Assembly: GCF_901709675.1 (NCBI RefSeq)
Contig: NC_051102.1
Span: 3,395,912 to 3,459,911, forward strand
Length of the DNA stretch: 64,000 nt
Reading direction: 5' to 3'
From: Syngnathus acus
Taxonomy: Eukaryota; Chordata; Actinopteri; Syngnathiformes; Syngnathidae
Shown here: positions 11,475 through 35,869 of the stretch, in pieces
Layout of the letters: each line of letters begins with the position of its first letter
Position numbering within the stretch: position 1 is the stretch's first letter
Position numbers and translations under genes: made by a program
The notes under the pieces: generated by a model
What the model was told of the DNA's origin: nothing
Seen by the model: only the letters and a program-made list of their open reading frames with translations
Databases searched by the model: none

Positions 11475-13925
11475 AAATGAAGCTGCTTCATCAGTTGTAC
11501 TTGATCACTGAAATTGGTCTAATCTCATCAATTGATTTTGAAGTGGGAACAAATAACATTCCTATAGCCACATTTCATGTCTTTATTCATGAAAAAAAAA
11601 TGTAATGTTAACTTGATGACAGACACATTTAAAGACAGAATCATGCAAGTACTAGTTGGTCAAGTGTCTTGATTTGTTTTTTGTGTCTCTCAATCGGTTG
11701 TCATAATCCCTTTTTAGCAACACAATGTTGCAAAGTCCTATGATCAGGCAAGTCCTGAGTTTAGTACAATGTCTCACAATAGCCTATTTGAGTATATTCA
11801 GAAAGAAATAAACAGGTCTGCTTTTCACATTAGTACTGCAAAGACTGAGCTACACAGCAAATAGGATAATACAAGTAATCAGCTATCTTGTGAATCGCAC
11901 AATATTTTTTAAAACACTTGTTGTGTACATATGCATATACAGAGGTAAAACACTACGTTGGTACAATGTAATAATGCATGTGTAAAACACAAATATCTAG
12001 CATTCATTTTAGTATTCAGAAATTTATTAGAAATTAATAACACCTATACCTTTATTTGACACTTACCTTCAGGCCACTTCAGTAAGATAAAAAAATAAAA
12101 AGTACTCGGACAGTCTCCCTAAATATAATCAAAGTTTACGCAAAAATAATCAAAGTTCAATAAGAAAGAAGGTAATAAACAATTTGTCTTTCTACATTGA
12201 AAGTAATGAGTTTCAGTTTTAACCACAGGAACATAAAACATACTTTCAGACACATATTGTAGGTATGACAGTAATTTCTGTTACAACCTCATTCAAAATT
12301 AGCAACCATAAATTGTACATTCAGCAATTTGACTCTAAAATTCTACTTGAGTGGTATGTATTGTACATTGTTCAAGCTAGTAACACAGCAGATTTTTTTT
12401 TCTCACCACATCAAATTTGCCATTTCATGCCTTGTGTATACCCGTAGCTACAAATGACAAGCAGAATCTCCTGTAAAAGCAACCAAGGTACTCAATTTTT
12501 AGTGCTATGTTATGATTCTTTTGAAATCCTGTATTCAACAAGGTGAATTTCAAATACAGTCTCTGATGAGAGCAAAAGTTGTTTCATTTTTGCAGGATTA
12601 CAATGAAACAGGGTATTATTGAGATGGTGGCTGTCTATGATCTGTTGACTTTATTTACCACCGTATGGCCAACAACTATCAGAACGCCAATTAATATTAA
12701 TTGTTGACACTTTGGCATGGACCCTGCTGAAAACAGACCACTTTGGCCCATTTGTTCCAGTAAATTTATAGCTCCAACTTTTCATTGGCTTTCTTATGTT
12801 TTGTAGCAGTGCAGACAAATTATATGTCAAAATGGACTGATCTTTAAATTATATGCGAATGCAAATGATAGCAGTAGGTTTCAGATGTTTGTATGAAGTT
12901 AGAATTACAAATAAATATTTGTGAAGTGTTTTATTTCAGCTGTGTCCCGCCCTCATTCATCTCAACCTCACTGCAGCTACGCTGAGCTCCATATCTCTTT
13001 CTCCTCAAAGTTACATTTATGATAACAGCGTGATTTCTCAATTATAGAATGAATGCACTCCAATTTATTTTTCTTTTATTCTAAATTCAAGATTATGGCA
13101 CGCCATTTATTTTAACATCTATTCCTCCCCCGTGTGAAAAATGGGACCTGCTTGCAGATTACAAGATTACATTTACAAACAAAATCGCAAATAATACACA
13201 ACATTTCAATGAGAAATTTTCTTCAAAATCACAGTTTGAAAGTGGACTGAAGAAAAAACTCCGAATGAAAAACATTGAAATTGTTTAAAAGTCCCCAGCT
13301 ATCAAAATCTAATGTTTGTTCTCACATGCTTAAAATATATTTTTGGGTTATGAGCAAGTGAGACACAGCCGGTTGCCTTCAAGCTATACAATTAGAGCAT
13401 GCAATAAGCACAGTAGATTAGGTTCTACAACAATACTAAACAGTTTATAATTTAGAAAGCACCTTTGGAGGAAATAGCGAAGCTTGCAATTACTGTCACC
13501 AAAATATAATGCGGGCGAGAAATGGAATGTCTTGTGCATTCAAGTAAATGGGAGCTGACTGAGTCTAAATAGCTGCGGCCCTCTTTTTGTTTACATCCAT
13601 GTCATTTTTCTGTCGCACCCTGCTTCTTAGTTGTTCGTTACGCCATTTTTTTTAATGGTTTATTAGGTAGAAGAAATTAGAAATTAAAAGCTGTTTTCCA
13701 TCTTCAAATTAAGGAGAACAGCTATCCAGTTAGAGCAAAGCTTATTTACATAATGTATATAATTTTTCAGGTGTTTTTGACTAACTTGAAAATAAGCATC
13801 CTGGGCATTTCCAACCCAAATCCTTTTACAAACAATAAAAAGAAATCAAAGATTATTTAAAAAAAATATGACAAGGGATATTAAATAAAAATCCCATCAC
13901 GTCTGACCTACAGAAAACACCACCA

Positions 13926-13931
13926 TTTATT
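13926..13931 (-). promoter_or_regulatory. Candidate astn1 polyadenylation signal
   Basis: AATAAA on the minus strand about 1 kb after the astn1 stop. A second lies at 13659-13664, and one inside the MITE at 14686-14691. Choice unresolved. Confidence 0.25.
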
Positions 13932-14563
13932 TTTGCTATATAATTTGTTACACTCCAACTAATCTAAAAATAAAAGTGTGAGTGAAATATTAAAAAATAC
14001 ATATTTTTTCTTGAAGAACTGATTTGTTCATAGAACTTCCTTAATTCAAAACAACTAAATGATGCAAGGCTACGTTAAAGGTAACTTTTTTGTTTCACAC
14101 TTGTGTGACAATAACGTTTTTGTTTCGTTGTACAGCCTTATAGCATACAATATCTATCTTTAAACCTATACAGTAGGTGACATTAAAAAGTGCATCAGCA
14201 CATGTAAAACATCTTTTCATATATATCACAAACAAAACAAAACAGTGACGAACAATAAAGTTGCAAGGCTTCAGTTGGTGAAATGACATTATAATAAAGA
14301 TGCTTAGTAACTATAGTTTGACCTTTGATTTGTTTCTGATCAACTGCCACAGAAGAGTTGGAAAGACATCAACTAAACAAGCTTGCTCTGATGTTTTAAG
14401 TGTGCACACTTAAATGTAAAACAGTAATTTTTTTTTTAGATCTGACAAAAAGCAAGGGTGGGTTATATACAGTTGTGTTCAGAATATTAGTAGGGTATAT
14501 AGTAGTGTTTTCCATTTCCTTCCAGGCATCTGTTTTTTTTTTCCGTTTTAAAGCATTGTAGAT

Positions 14564-14784
14564 CATAGGTGTCAAATTCAAGGCCTTGGGGCCAGATACA
14601 TCATTTTATGTGGCCCACGAGAGAATTTTTGCATCGACTTTGTGTCATTACTAAAATCAGAAAAATAGAGATATTGCTTGCTATTTTTATTACCATTTGC
14701 CTTTTTAAAATTTTTGAACACGTCCTCCGAGGGAAACTTATGACTATGATGTGGCCCACGACAAAAATGAGTTTGACACCCTTG
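14564..14784 (+). mobile_element. hAT-type MITE in presumed astn1 3' UTR
   Basis: Ends CATAGGTGTCAAATTCA and the complement of CAAGGGTGTCAAACTCA form terminal inverted repeats like those of the copies at 9191 and 53525. The interior is a shortened version (CATCATTTTATGTGGCCCAC shared). It lies 138 bp downstream of the astn1 stop codon. No clean target duplication remains. Confidence 0.78.
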
Positions 14785-14921
14785 TATGAAGATGAACAGG
14801 CAATCATTTTTTGCCCCTTTGTATACCTTGTTTCCCATGTAAGCATAAAATCTAGACTCAAAACTTGGCTTAATCTTTTTAGTCACATGGCACTACTATA
14901 ATTCTGAACACTACTGTACAT

Positions 14922-27935
<13,014 letters not shown>

Positions 27936-29693
27936 CTAAATAGACACAATAAATAAAGTTAATCAGCTGGAGTATAGCTACACGAGGCTTCAAAAATTTC
28001 TTTGTTTATAATGACATTGGTAAAAACATTTTGAACCGCTGTGTGTGTGTGTCTGTGTGTGTGTGTGTGTGCGTGCGTGTGTGTGTGCGTGTGTGTGTGT
28101 GTGGAGGGGGGGGGGGTACAATAGTGGTAATCCATTCTAATCCTTCATTTTAAAGCTACACCACTGAGTAATGCTGTTTCATTGATTTGCTAATATTTTT
28201 AACTAGCCCCTCAAACCCCCAAACTATCGACTAGAGAGATACAGTCAATGGTTACCAGATTTTTGGAATGAGGCAAGAAACATTGGGAATGAATAAAGCT
28301 GAACTGACAGAAAATGTCTGTCTTTTATAGTAGCTTGGCAAATCTCCAAAGCATGAATGCACTTCTGCATTTACTGCACTGCTCCCATTTGGAGACTTTT
28401 AGCTCATCTACATCACAAGAAGAATGGTGAAGTGGTACTGTAAATATTTGGGCGTAATAAAGCGCCATTCAGTTCCCGCAAGGAAATAATTTGGACGAAG
28501 AAAGTGACTCATCTCTTTTAAACAAGGAAATAGTATACATTAATTGGAATTTTGTATTTTCAACACATCTAACTTAAGCCCCAGGCAATGTAGCATTGGG
28601 TGTGAATGATGTAATTGACATTAAGGTCAACCAAAACGCTTTCTTCAAGAAAAACTCCCAAATCATATATTATTTATATATTTACATATTTATGTATATT
28701 TTCATATCTTTCACTTTTTAATAAATGTAATAATCTAGATGTCATAATGTACAATGCAAAACGGTGTTTGCTTTTATTCCGGAAAATTTGATTTCTTATT
28801 CCCAATATTATTTCTGATATCACTTTGTCTCGGGAGTGGAATTTCTGGAGGCAGAAGTAAAACAGCTTTGACCACATACTGTTTTGCATACATTGTCATT
28901 ATTCTAATTACAGGCTCGGAAAATTGCTTGGTTGTATTTAAACACAGAATGTTTAATTGATACAACTTCAGTTTTAGAGCCAATGAAACAACTTTATAAG
29001 AATGAGAGCTTTCCTTATCTCGTGCATTTAATGTTTTTGCACAACACTTTACCTTTAAAGAAAAATAATTTTTCCTAGGATTTCTCGAAACTCACTGAAC
29101 TAAAAACGACCACATTATGAGCGTTTGAAAAGCTTATTTAAGTGAATCCATTTCAACCAGCATCAAATGGAGCTTTTTTTCCTATAACCACTGGGGGGCA
29201 TTAATGTGACATTTTCAAACTGTGCAGACTTCATACAGTGGTTAGAGCACCTTTATTACTGGAGCCAAATAATCATGCAAAAAATACCTTTTGATGTTTC
29301 CCACACAAGAGTTCCAACAATATAAAATAGAAATTCATGCCAAAGCCACATTTGTTTGCATCAGTGTGTGCGTGTCATGCAATGTCTCAGTGTGCGTGCA
29401 TCCTGAATGAGCCCGTCCTTGACCAGATAAACATGCAGAAAATGGACCTTGCAATGAGGCCACTGGGACCACTTGACTGATACATTCTCACCAGTCTGAT
29501 GGCTGTGTAGGTAAATGAGGTCTGATTGAGGGTGAGTGGCATCAAGAATCCAGCTCGCATGTAATGTGTTGATTTGCATTGGCATGATATTGCATGTGTT
29601 AGTGCACTCTGACTCATGAATAGTCCACAACATATAAAAGGACTCCAGAGACAAACAGAAGTGAGGTAAAAAAGGCCAGAGCTTTTTGGCTAA
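27936..29693 (-). other. Start of very large astn1 intron
   Basis: AT-rich, with a (TG)n plus G-run microsatellite at 28041-28116. No exon with matching phase (the next upstream exon should end on one base of a Gly codon) was recognised. Confidence 0.65.
28041..28116 (+). repeat. (TG)n followed by poly-G
   Basis: TG/CG dinucleotides ending in a run of G, intronic microsatellite. Confidence 0.9.
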
Positions 29694-29758
29694 GCAAAAA
29701 TAAGTTTTAACCAACAAACCGACCGACCGACCACCCAACCAACCAAAAATAAGTTAAC

Positions 29759-29789
<31 letters not shown>

Positions 29790-29833
29790 AAATAAGTTAA
29801 CCAACCAACCCGCCAACTAACTAACTAACTAAG

Positions 29834-29888
<55 letters not shown>
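29694..29888 (+). repeat. Compound tetranucleotide cassette
   Basis: Three arrays of different tetranucleotides (ACCG/ACCA, then AGCA, then ACTA) are each preceded by a copy of the same motif, CAAAAATAAGTTAACCA (29694-29713 with TT inserted, 29743-29760, 29786-29803). Confidence 0.92.
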
Positions 29889-29889
<1 letters not shown>

Positions 29890-32860
29890 AACATTTGCAT
29901 GGTGCCGTGTGCCATGTCTCGTGAAATAAAAAGCGTGCCTTATGCTCTCCATCTAAATACTAAACTTTTCACACATTGCACACATTCAATACAATATGCA
30001 AATTTGCTGGACCATGTTGGCAGTCAAATGCGCGACAGTACAATGAAACCACCTTTCACGTAAAATTTAGACTTTAGTCAGAATTTTGCTTTGTAAGTTC
30101 ACCGTAGTTGCAGTCAATCACCAGATGAGGAAACTAAGGCATAACTTGTCCAAAACGAAGAAGACTGTTTTGACAACAAGAAGTCAGCCATCCCTCTGAA
30201 CCTGGAAAAACTCCAGTCCACTCTCTTAAAGGTACATGTCCCTGGTGAATATCTCTCATGAGGATCACCAAATGCCAACAATAATAAAAGAAGAACGTGG
30301 AAAGTCTCTAAGTTAGCTGCATGCATGCAAGTTCTATTCTCCCTCCCTCTAAACGTTCCTCACTGGGTTTGTCGAGTGTCAACAAAGAAATGCTTGCCGA
30401 CAGATATGTATTGTTGTTAACGATGCGTACACTTGTACGCCAATTAGAAATGCCCAAATTCATTTATAATTGGGTCCTATGGGTAATTAAAAACAATAGA
30501 GCAAGTTGGAAGTAAACCACAATGACAAAACAGATTGTGGTCAACTTTGGCGGTTTAAATTTCAAGTTCTTCAGGATTATTTTTGCTTTGGCGCCATTGT
30601 AGAGACAGTGTATAGAGTAAGTGAATCATCTATATGCTAACTGCTATCAGACTAGTTTTTATTTTTTTTAAAGCTATGATGCAAGCATTAAATCCAGTAG
30701 GCATTAGTTTCATCTTTGTCATGGTGGTGGTATTTGGCATGTGGGTGGAAAACTCACTTTTAATAATCTTTAAGTCAGCAATTTTATTTTTCTTTGTACA
30801 CACAGCCTTTATGTCTGAACAGCCAAATTCATTCATTTGCCTTATGCTGGAGCAGAGGTTTATAAAGATATCTGACCAACAGGCACTTTTGTTAAAGTCT
30901 ACTGACACCCAACATAAAAGCTGCAGTGGCAGCAGAAAATGGATCGCTTCTTCAAACTAGAATGGCACTCAGTCAAGCGCATACCTTCGCCAAGGTCCAA
31001 CAGTCCCCTATAATCCAATCAATAAACTAGCCATCACTGCTTCATCATAATTTAAAATCACCGGATCTGTAACAATGCAGCGTCTCAGAAGCACTCAGTA
31101 ACAGATTTTGCATGACCATTCGTGACTCTGGGGGATCAGTCACTCTTGTTGATGGCAGAATCCGTATAAAATCCGCTTTATATATATAGTATATATATAT
31201 TATATATATATATTTTTTCTGTATTGGAACAGATTGACTCTATCTATCTATGCTGACACCGAGACATAGAATTCTATTTGATGAAACGCATGAACTCAAA
31301 CAGGAAACTAACCAAAAGTGATAAAATAAGCCTTTTATTTTGGTCTGCTGAGTTCCTCTCAAAGGAATGCAGGGTATATGCTTCAGGCAGCAGATAAGCA
31401 GCTCTGTAGCTGATAAAGCAATGGTCCTCCATTTCTGTTGGCGTAATGGTTAAGATTAAGCATCTAGTCATTGCGGTTAATAATTTGATATATTTTCTAC
31501 CACAGAAGCAAAGTGAGGAAAGTAATTTATGATAACGTCTGGCAACTAATCTTCTCTAAACTGCAGGACACCAACCATGGGGCATTGTTTTCTGTGTGCG
31601 TTTGTGTGAGTGTACGTGCGTGAGTGTCCAATATTATGTGTCATGGAATTTGGGGCTTTTCTAGACATTCCTGTATCTGGTGGATGGCACATCTCTGATG
31701 GTGCTAAGAGCTTTTCTGATTCACATAATAGCTCTCCATTGATTTCTTCTTCCCACACACTCCAATAAGAGAGAACACCAGTTCATCTATCGCACAGACT
31801 TGAGTCATATCTCCTACTTGCACAATGCTTTCACATTGCGTTGGATAGGGGAGAGAGAAAAAAGAGAGTGGAAAGAGATCAGTAGACATGCAACCATCCA
31901 CTTTTGAAAAGGATAAAAGCCTTTTCTTCTTTGCCAGCAAAAGACTTCTTTCTTGTCTTATGCAGTCATGTTGCTGTTTCCATTGGTCTTCAGACCAGAT
32001 GCAGTTTTTTTCAGAAAATAAATGACCAAGTATCATTGTGCATGATCAATGTCTAAGATGGTGATCCAAAATTCTAAAGTTCCTTTCTCTGTGTTTTTTT
32101 TTAACCCAGTACATATTCAGGTGGGTGTATTCTTTCTTGCAACTTCAGTTGGATTTTATGCCACTAGGTGCTGCTAGTGCATCACTGGATTGGCAGCAGC
32201 TTTTGGAACAAATCCACGTGCATGTTCAATTCAGCAAACTGAAGCAAGGAAAAACACACTAACCTTTTGATTGTGTTTGGCCTGAGTTGAACATTATATG
32301 GTTATGGAATGTAATCATGAGCCCCTGCTGTTGCCCGAATGTCAGAAATCAAAGCAGCCAGCAGCTTAGTAAATTGGAAAGCAGTGAGATGAGAAATTTG
32401 TATTTAAAATGCTTAGATTTGGAGGGATAATGTCTGTGGAGGAGGAAAATGAAAAAATAATTACTACCAATAAAAAGGAACCCATGTACGAAACAGATAA
32501 ACAATATGCGTATGTTGCGTGCTTGTGCATGATGCATTGTGAACTCTGCAAAATGATATACCGAGCAGCTCTTTTTGTGACTGACAAATATTTTAAGGGC
32601 AACTCTCCACTGTCGGTAATCCTGTTTAACATTTTATGTTTTAATAGGTCTACTTCAGGTGTCATTGTTTTTTTTTTCCACATACCAAAGTTATTTAGAT
32701 AGTTCTTATTACAAAAACACCCACATCTTTTAAATAACACTTGTACTTGCTCTAATCATTATATGAAGTCTGACATGGTTGGGCATAGTTGTCATACAAA
32801 GTTTCAATTGTTTCACGGCAATGATCATGATAATTTGATTGGCCATGTCCCTCAAGTTCC
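29889..32860 (-). other. astn1 intron continued
   Basis: AT-rich intronic sequence with a TA-repeat at 31178-31213. No conserved exon or element recognised. Reading frames at 30634-30960 (+) and 31704-32036 (-) lack domain support. Confidence 0.6.
31178..31213. repeat. (TA)n microsatellite
   Basis: Alternating TA with two interruptions, followed by a T run. Confidence 0.9.
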
Positions 32861-33111
32861 AAGGTGCATCAGGAGTACGGAGTACCGAACCCCCTGATAT
32901 GGGGTTATTCCTGTTCAACCGGTATCGGAGTTTTGTGAAGGTCGGATTGCACCAAGATGATTCTTTGTCACAGATTCCGTTCGTAACATTTATGGACAGA
33001 ATTTCTAGGCGTAGCGAAGGCATTCGGGGATTCCAGTTTGGTGGCCTCTGTCCTGCAGCTTTGCGTTTTGCAGATGATATATTTACTTTAGCAAGACATG
33101 AGCTCCAACTT

Positions 33112-33752
33112 GTGTTCCAACTACAGAGGAATCACACTCCTCAGCCTCCCTGATAAGGTCTATTCAGGGGTGCTGGAGAGGAGGGTCTGTCAGGAGGTCG
33201 AATCTCGGATTCAGGAGGAGCAGTGTGGTTTTCGTCCTGGCCGTGGAACAGTGGACCAGCTCTATACCCTCGGCAGGATCCTCGAGGGTGCATGGGAGCT
33301 CGCTCAACCAGTCCACATGTGTTTTGTGGACTTGGAGAAGGCGTTCAACTGTGTCCCTTGGGAAGTTCTGTGGAGGGTACTTCGGGAGTACGGGGTGCCG
33401 AACCAACTGATAAGGGCGGTTCGGTCCCTGTATCATTGATGCCAGACTTTGGTCCGCATTTCCGGCAGGAAGTCGGATTCGTTCCCAGTGAGGGTTCACC
33501 AGGATGCCTCCTGGACGCCTCTCTGGGGAGGTGTTCCGGGCATGTCCCACCGGCAGGAGACCCCGCGGACGACCCAGGACGCGCTGGAGAGACTATGTCT
33601 CTCAGCTGGCCTGGGAACGCCTTGGGATACCCCGGGATGAGCTGGACAAAGTGGCTGGGGAGAGGGAAGTCTGGGAGTCGCTCCTAAAGCTGCTGCCCCC
33701 ACAACCTGACCCCGGATAAGCGGAAGAGGATGGATGGATGGATAGATGGATG
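33112..33752 (+). mobile_element. Younger LINE insertion nested in the older copy, 12-bp target duplication
   Basis: The 12-mer GAGCTCCAACTT flanks it at 33100-33111 and 33753-33764. It encodes an RT segment (NYRGITLLSLPDKVYSGVLE, EQCGFRPGRGTVDQLYTLGR, PVHMCFVDLEKAFN) up to about 33435. Near 33490-33505 it jumps to the last part of ORF2 (MPPGRLSGEVFRACPTGRRP, TRWRDYVSQLAWERLG). A stop at 33717-33719 and a GGAT tail follow. It is 5'-truncated and internally deleted, lacking the FADD block. Confidence 0.9.
33729..33752 (+). repeat. (GGAT)n LINE tail
   Basis: Tandem GGAT repeats forming the 3' end of the nested LINE copy. Confidence 0.9.
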
Positions 33753-34230
33753 GAGCTCCAACTTTCACTGGTTTGTAGCCAAGTGTGAAGCGGTTGAGAT
33801 AAAAATCAGGTTAGGATTGAGAGTCTACCTGAAGTGATTGAGTTCAAGTTGGACGAGTTCATCTCAGGGTCTTCTTGACAAGGAAGGGGAAGATGGAGCA
33901 GGAGATCAACGGGTGGGTCGGTGCATCATCTGCAGCAATGCAGACTGTATCTGTCATGAAGCAAGAGCTGAGCCAGAAGGTGGAGCTCTTGATTTGCGGC
34001 TCGATCTATCTTCCTAGCCTCACCTGGTCATGAACTGTGGGTGAGCTATGACTGAAATAATGAGACCTTGGATACAAGCAGCTAACAAGAATATCCGCCT
34101 GAGTGTGTCCGGCTTTTCCTTTACAGATAGGGTGAGATGGTCATCCTGCAGGAACTCAAAGTCCTATGCACGAGAGGAGCCAGATGAGGTGGCTTGGGCA
34201 TTTGGTTAGGACCAGTAATGTAAGTGGAGG

Positions 34231-34253
34231 CAGGTGAGGCTGAGCCTCACCTG
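34231..34253. repeat. 23-bp perfect palindrome
   Basis: CAGGTGAGGCT, one G, then AGCCTCACCTG. It lies about 430 bp before a hAT transposase relic and may belong to the same element. Confidence 0.85.
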
Positions 34254-34677
34254 ACATCATTGAAAGGAAAATTAAATATATAATTTAAAAAAAGTATATA
34301 TACAGTGTTTTTTTATTTGTACGACTTTTGGCATATGAACTAAATACATACATGGGTTTGTATGAAAAAAATCTCAAGAACTGTATTAACCTGTGCAATG
34401 TCAAACAGCAGAGAAAGGGGTGATGTCCGAGGCTTGCAGTTCTCCAGCCTCACTGTAAGGGGAATGATTCATTAGCTGCAGGCCTCAAGGCTAAATGCTC
34501 AGCCAAAAAGTTGCTGTAAGTTATCGGGTCAAGGTCGGCAATTCGATCATTTGTTGTATTTTCCCGCTTGCCTGGCCTGACTAATGGCGGATTACATTTT
34601 GAAACTTAAACAATTTTATCAATTGGATTTTCGATCAAAGCAGGAGGTAATGAATAAAAAACAACGTTGGGTCTAAA

Positions 34678-34821
34678 CGGTTTGATACTACCACTCAAGC
34701 GGAGTGGTACAAACGAAAAGATTGGTTGGATATCCAGAAGAATTTGCAAAGAAGTCTCGTTAAACATGAGCAGTCGACTATTCATGTTCAATGCCAGGTC
34801 ACGCTAAAGATTTGGGATTGA
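34678..34821 (+). pseudogene. hAT transposase remnant (ZMYM-like TTF/zinc-finger region)
   Basis: 47 codons to a stop: RFDTTTQAEWYKRKDWLDI, then NLQRSLVKHEQSTIHVQC. The EWYKRKDWL and KHEQSTIH blocks match, from memory, the N-terminal region of teleost hAT transposases. The Cys-rich CFPCLLF-type stretch that should sit between them is missing, so the fragment is internally deleted. Not a functional gene. Confidence 0.6.
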
Positions 34822-35225
34822 GTGATATTTGTGTTTAACGACAGGTCCAAATACGCTCATTCGCTACACTAAGTTCAATTTAGTCATCATATTCAGTGAC
34901 CCTACACTCTGGGTTTCACTTGCGCAAAAAAAATCTGCTTGCTTCAAACTACCTTCACCTCGAGTCGTCATTGTAACAAATTCCATTTTCATCATTTGCC
35001 CGGTAGTCTATACGGTCAGAGGTGAGATGCTGTAATTATTGATTCTTGTGGTATTTTGACAAAGGCATGCCAGAGACATCAGATAATAAAAAGATAAAAT
35101 AAAGTTAATATGAAAAAATAAAGAAAAGTACTCAAAATATTTGTCCTGTCTGGCTACATTTCTCCTGTCATAAGAATATGACAAATCTGGATACAAATGA
35201 CATCACTGCATACAATCCACATAAA

Positions 35226-35290
35226 ACCATTTTCTGAACCACTTTATCCTCATGAGTGTCGCGGGCATGCTGGAGTATTCCTCAGCATGA
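35226..35290 (-). mobile_element. LINE 3' tail fragment
   Basis: Minus-strand match to the tail seen at 19787 (ACTCATGAGGATAAAGTGG next to CAGAAAATGG). Confidence 0.55.
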
Positions 35291-35715
35291 TTTAAGAAAA
35301 AAAAATAAAGAGCTTTATGCGTGTTTGAGTAAAATTGACAAAGGCAGTTAAAGAATTACTGTACTTGTTTCTGTAAAAGTGAAAACAATTTAGAAATAAG
35401 TATTTTGCATTGACGTGTGTGTGTGTGTGTATAGATGGTGCTGCCAGAATTACTTTATTTTCACAACAGTGTACTGACGCTCAGCCCAAGCATGCAACAC
35501 ATCCCATCTCGCTCACTCTGATCTCTCCTTGCATGCCTACATGCGAGTGGCCTGCTTTTCCATGTGATGTGCAACAAAAATAAAATACAAACAAAAATAG
35601 ATGCAGTAAAGCAGAAGGTAAACCAGAAGCCCCCTTGCTGAATTAAGGAAAACAAATTTTCAATGGTTAGATTCCACACCAGATTTAAATTATTTTTTTA
35701 TGAATTAATTTTGAG

Positions 35716-35869
35716 AGTCTAAATAGGTGTGAATGATTTGTCTGGTTGTGCCATGTGATTGGCTGCTGACCAGTTCAGGGTGTGCCCTGATTGTTGCCTG
35801 GTGTCAGCTCATGCCCAATTGCCTGGTGAGGATAAGCGCTGTAGAAAATCAATGGATGGTTGACATTGG
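35716..35869 (+). mobile_element. LINE 3' tail copy, possible 7-bp target duplication
   Basis: Contains GACCAGTTCAGGGTGTGCCC and ends near AGAAAATCAATGGATGG, like the other LINE tails here. TTTTGAG occurs at both edges (35709-35715 and 35870-35876). Confidence 0.6.

Larger units (their letters stand above)
10354..14921. other. pappa2 3' UTR / intergenic / astn1 3' UTR
   Basis: Region between the two convergent stop codons. It must include the 3' ends of both transcripts, but their limits cannot be fixed without RNA data. AT-rich, with a palindromic microsatellite at 11449-11474 and a hAT MITE at 14564-14784. No reading frame here has domain support. Confidence 0.7.
32861..34205 (+). mobile_element. 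Older LINE (non-LTR retrotransposon) copy, split by a second copy
   Basis: Two pieces, 32861-33111 and 33753-34205, are colinear parts of one reverse-transcriptase reading frame. The first has VTFMDRISRRSEGIRG and FADD, the RT catalytic motif, kept as RFADDIF. The second continues directly with the downstream part of ORF2. Many stops and frameshifts show it is long dead. The clade cannot be decided from the sequence. Confidence 0.85.

Noticed and set aside
29286-29345. Minus frame ending VWETSKG before a GTATTT donor, which resembles the expected phase and last residues of the next astn1 exon
   Set aside because: Only the last few residues resemble; the preceding residues do not fit the MACPF region and there is no good acceptor.
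29361-29738. 125-codon minus frame considered as an extra astn1 exon
   Set aside because: No similarity to the astrotactin segment expected upstream and no matching splice phase.
32839-33719. Overlapping reading frames that could be taken as a host gene
   Set aside because: They are pieces of LINE reverse transcriptase in two nested dead copies.
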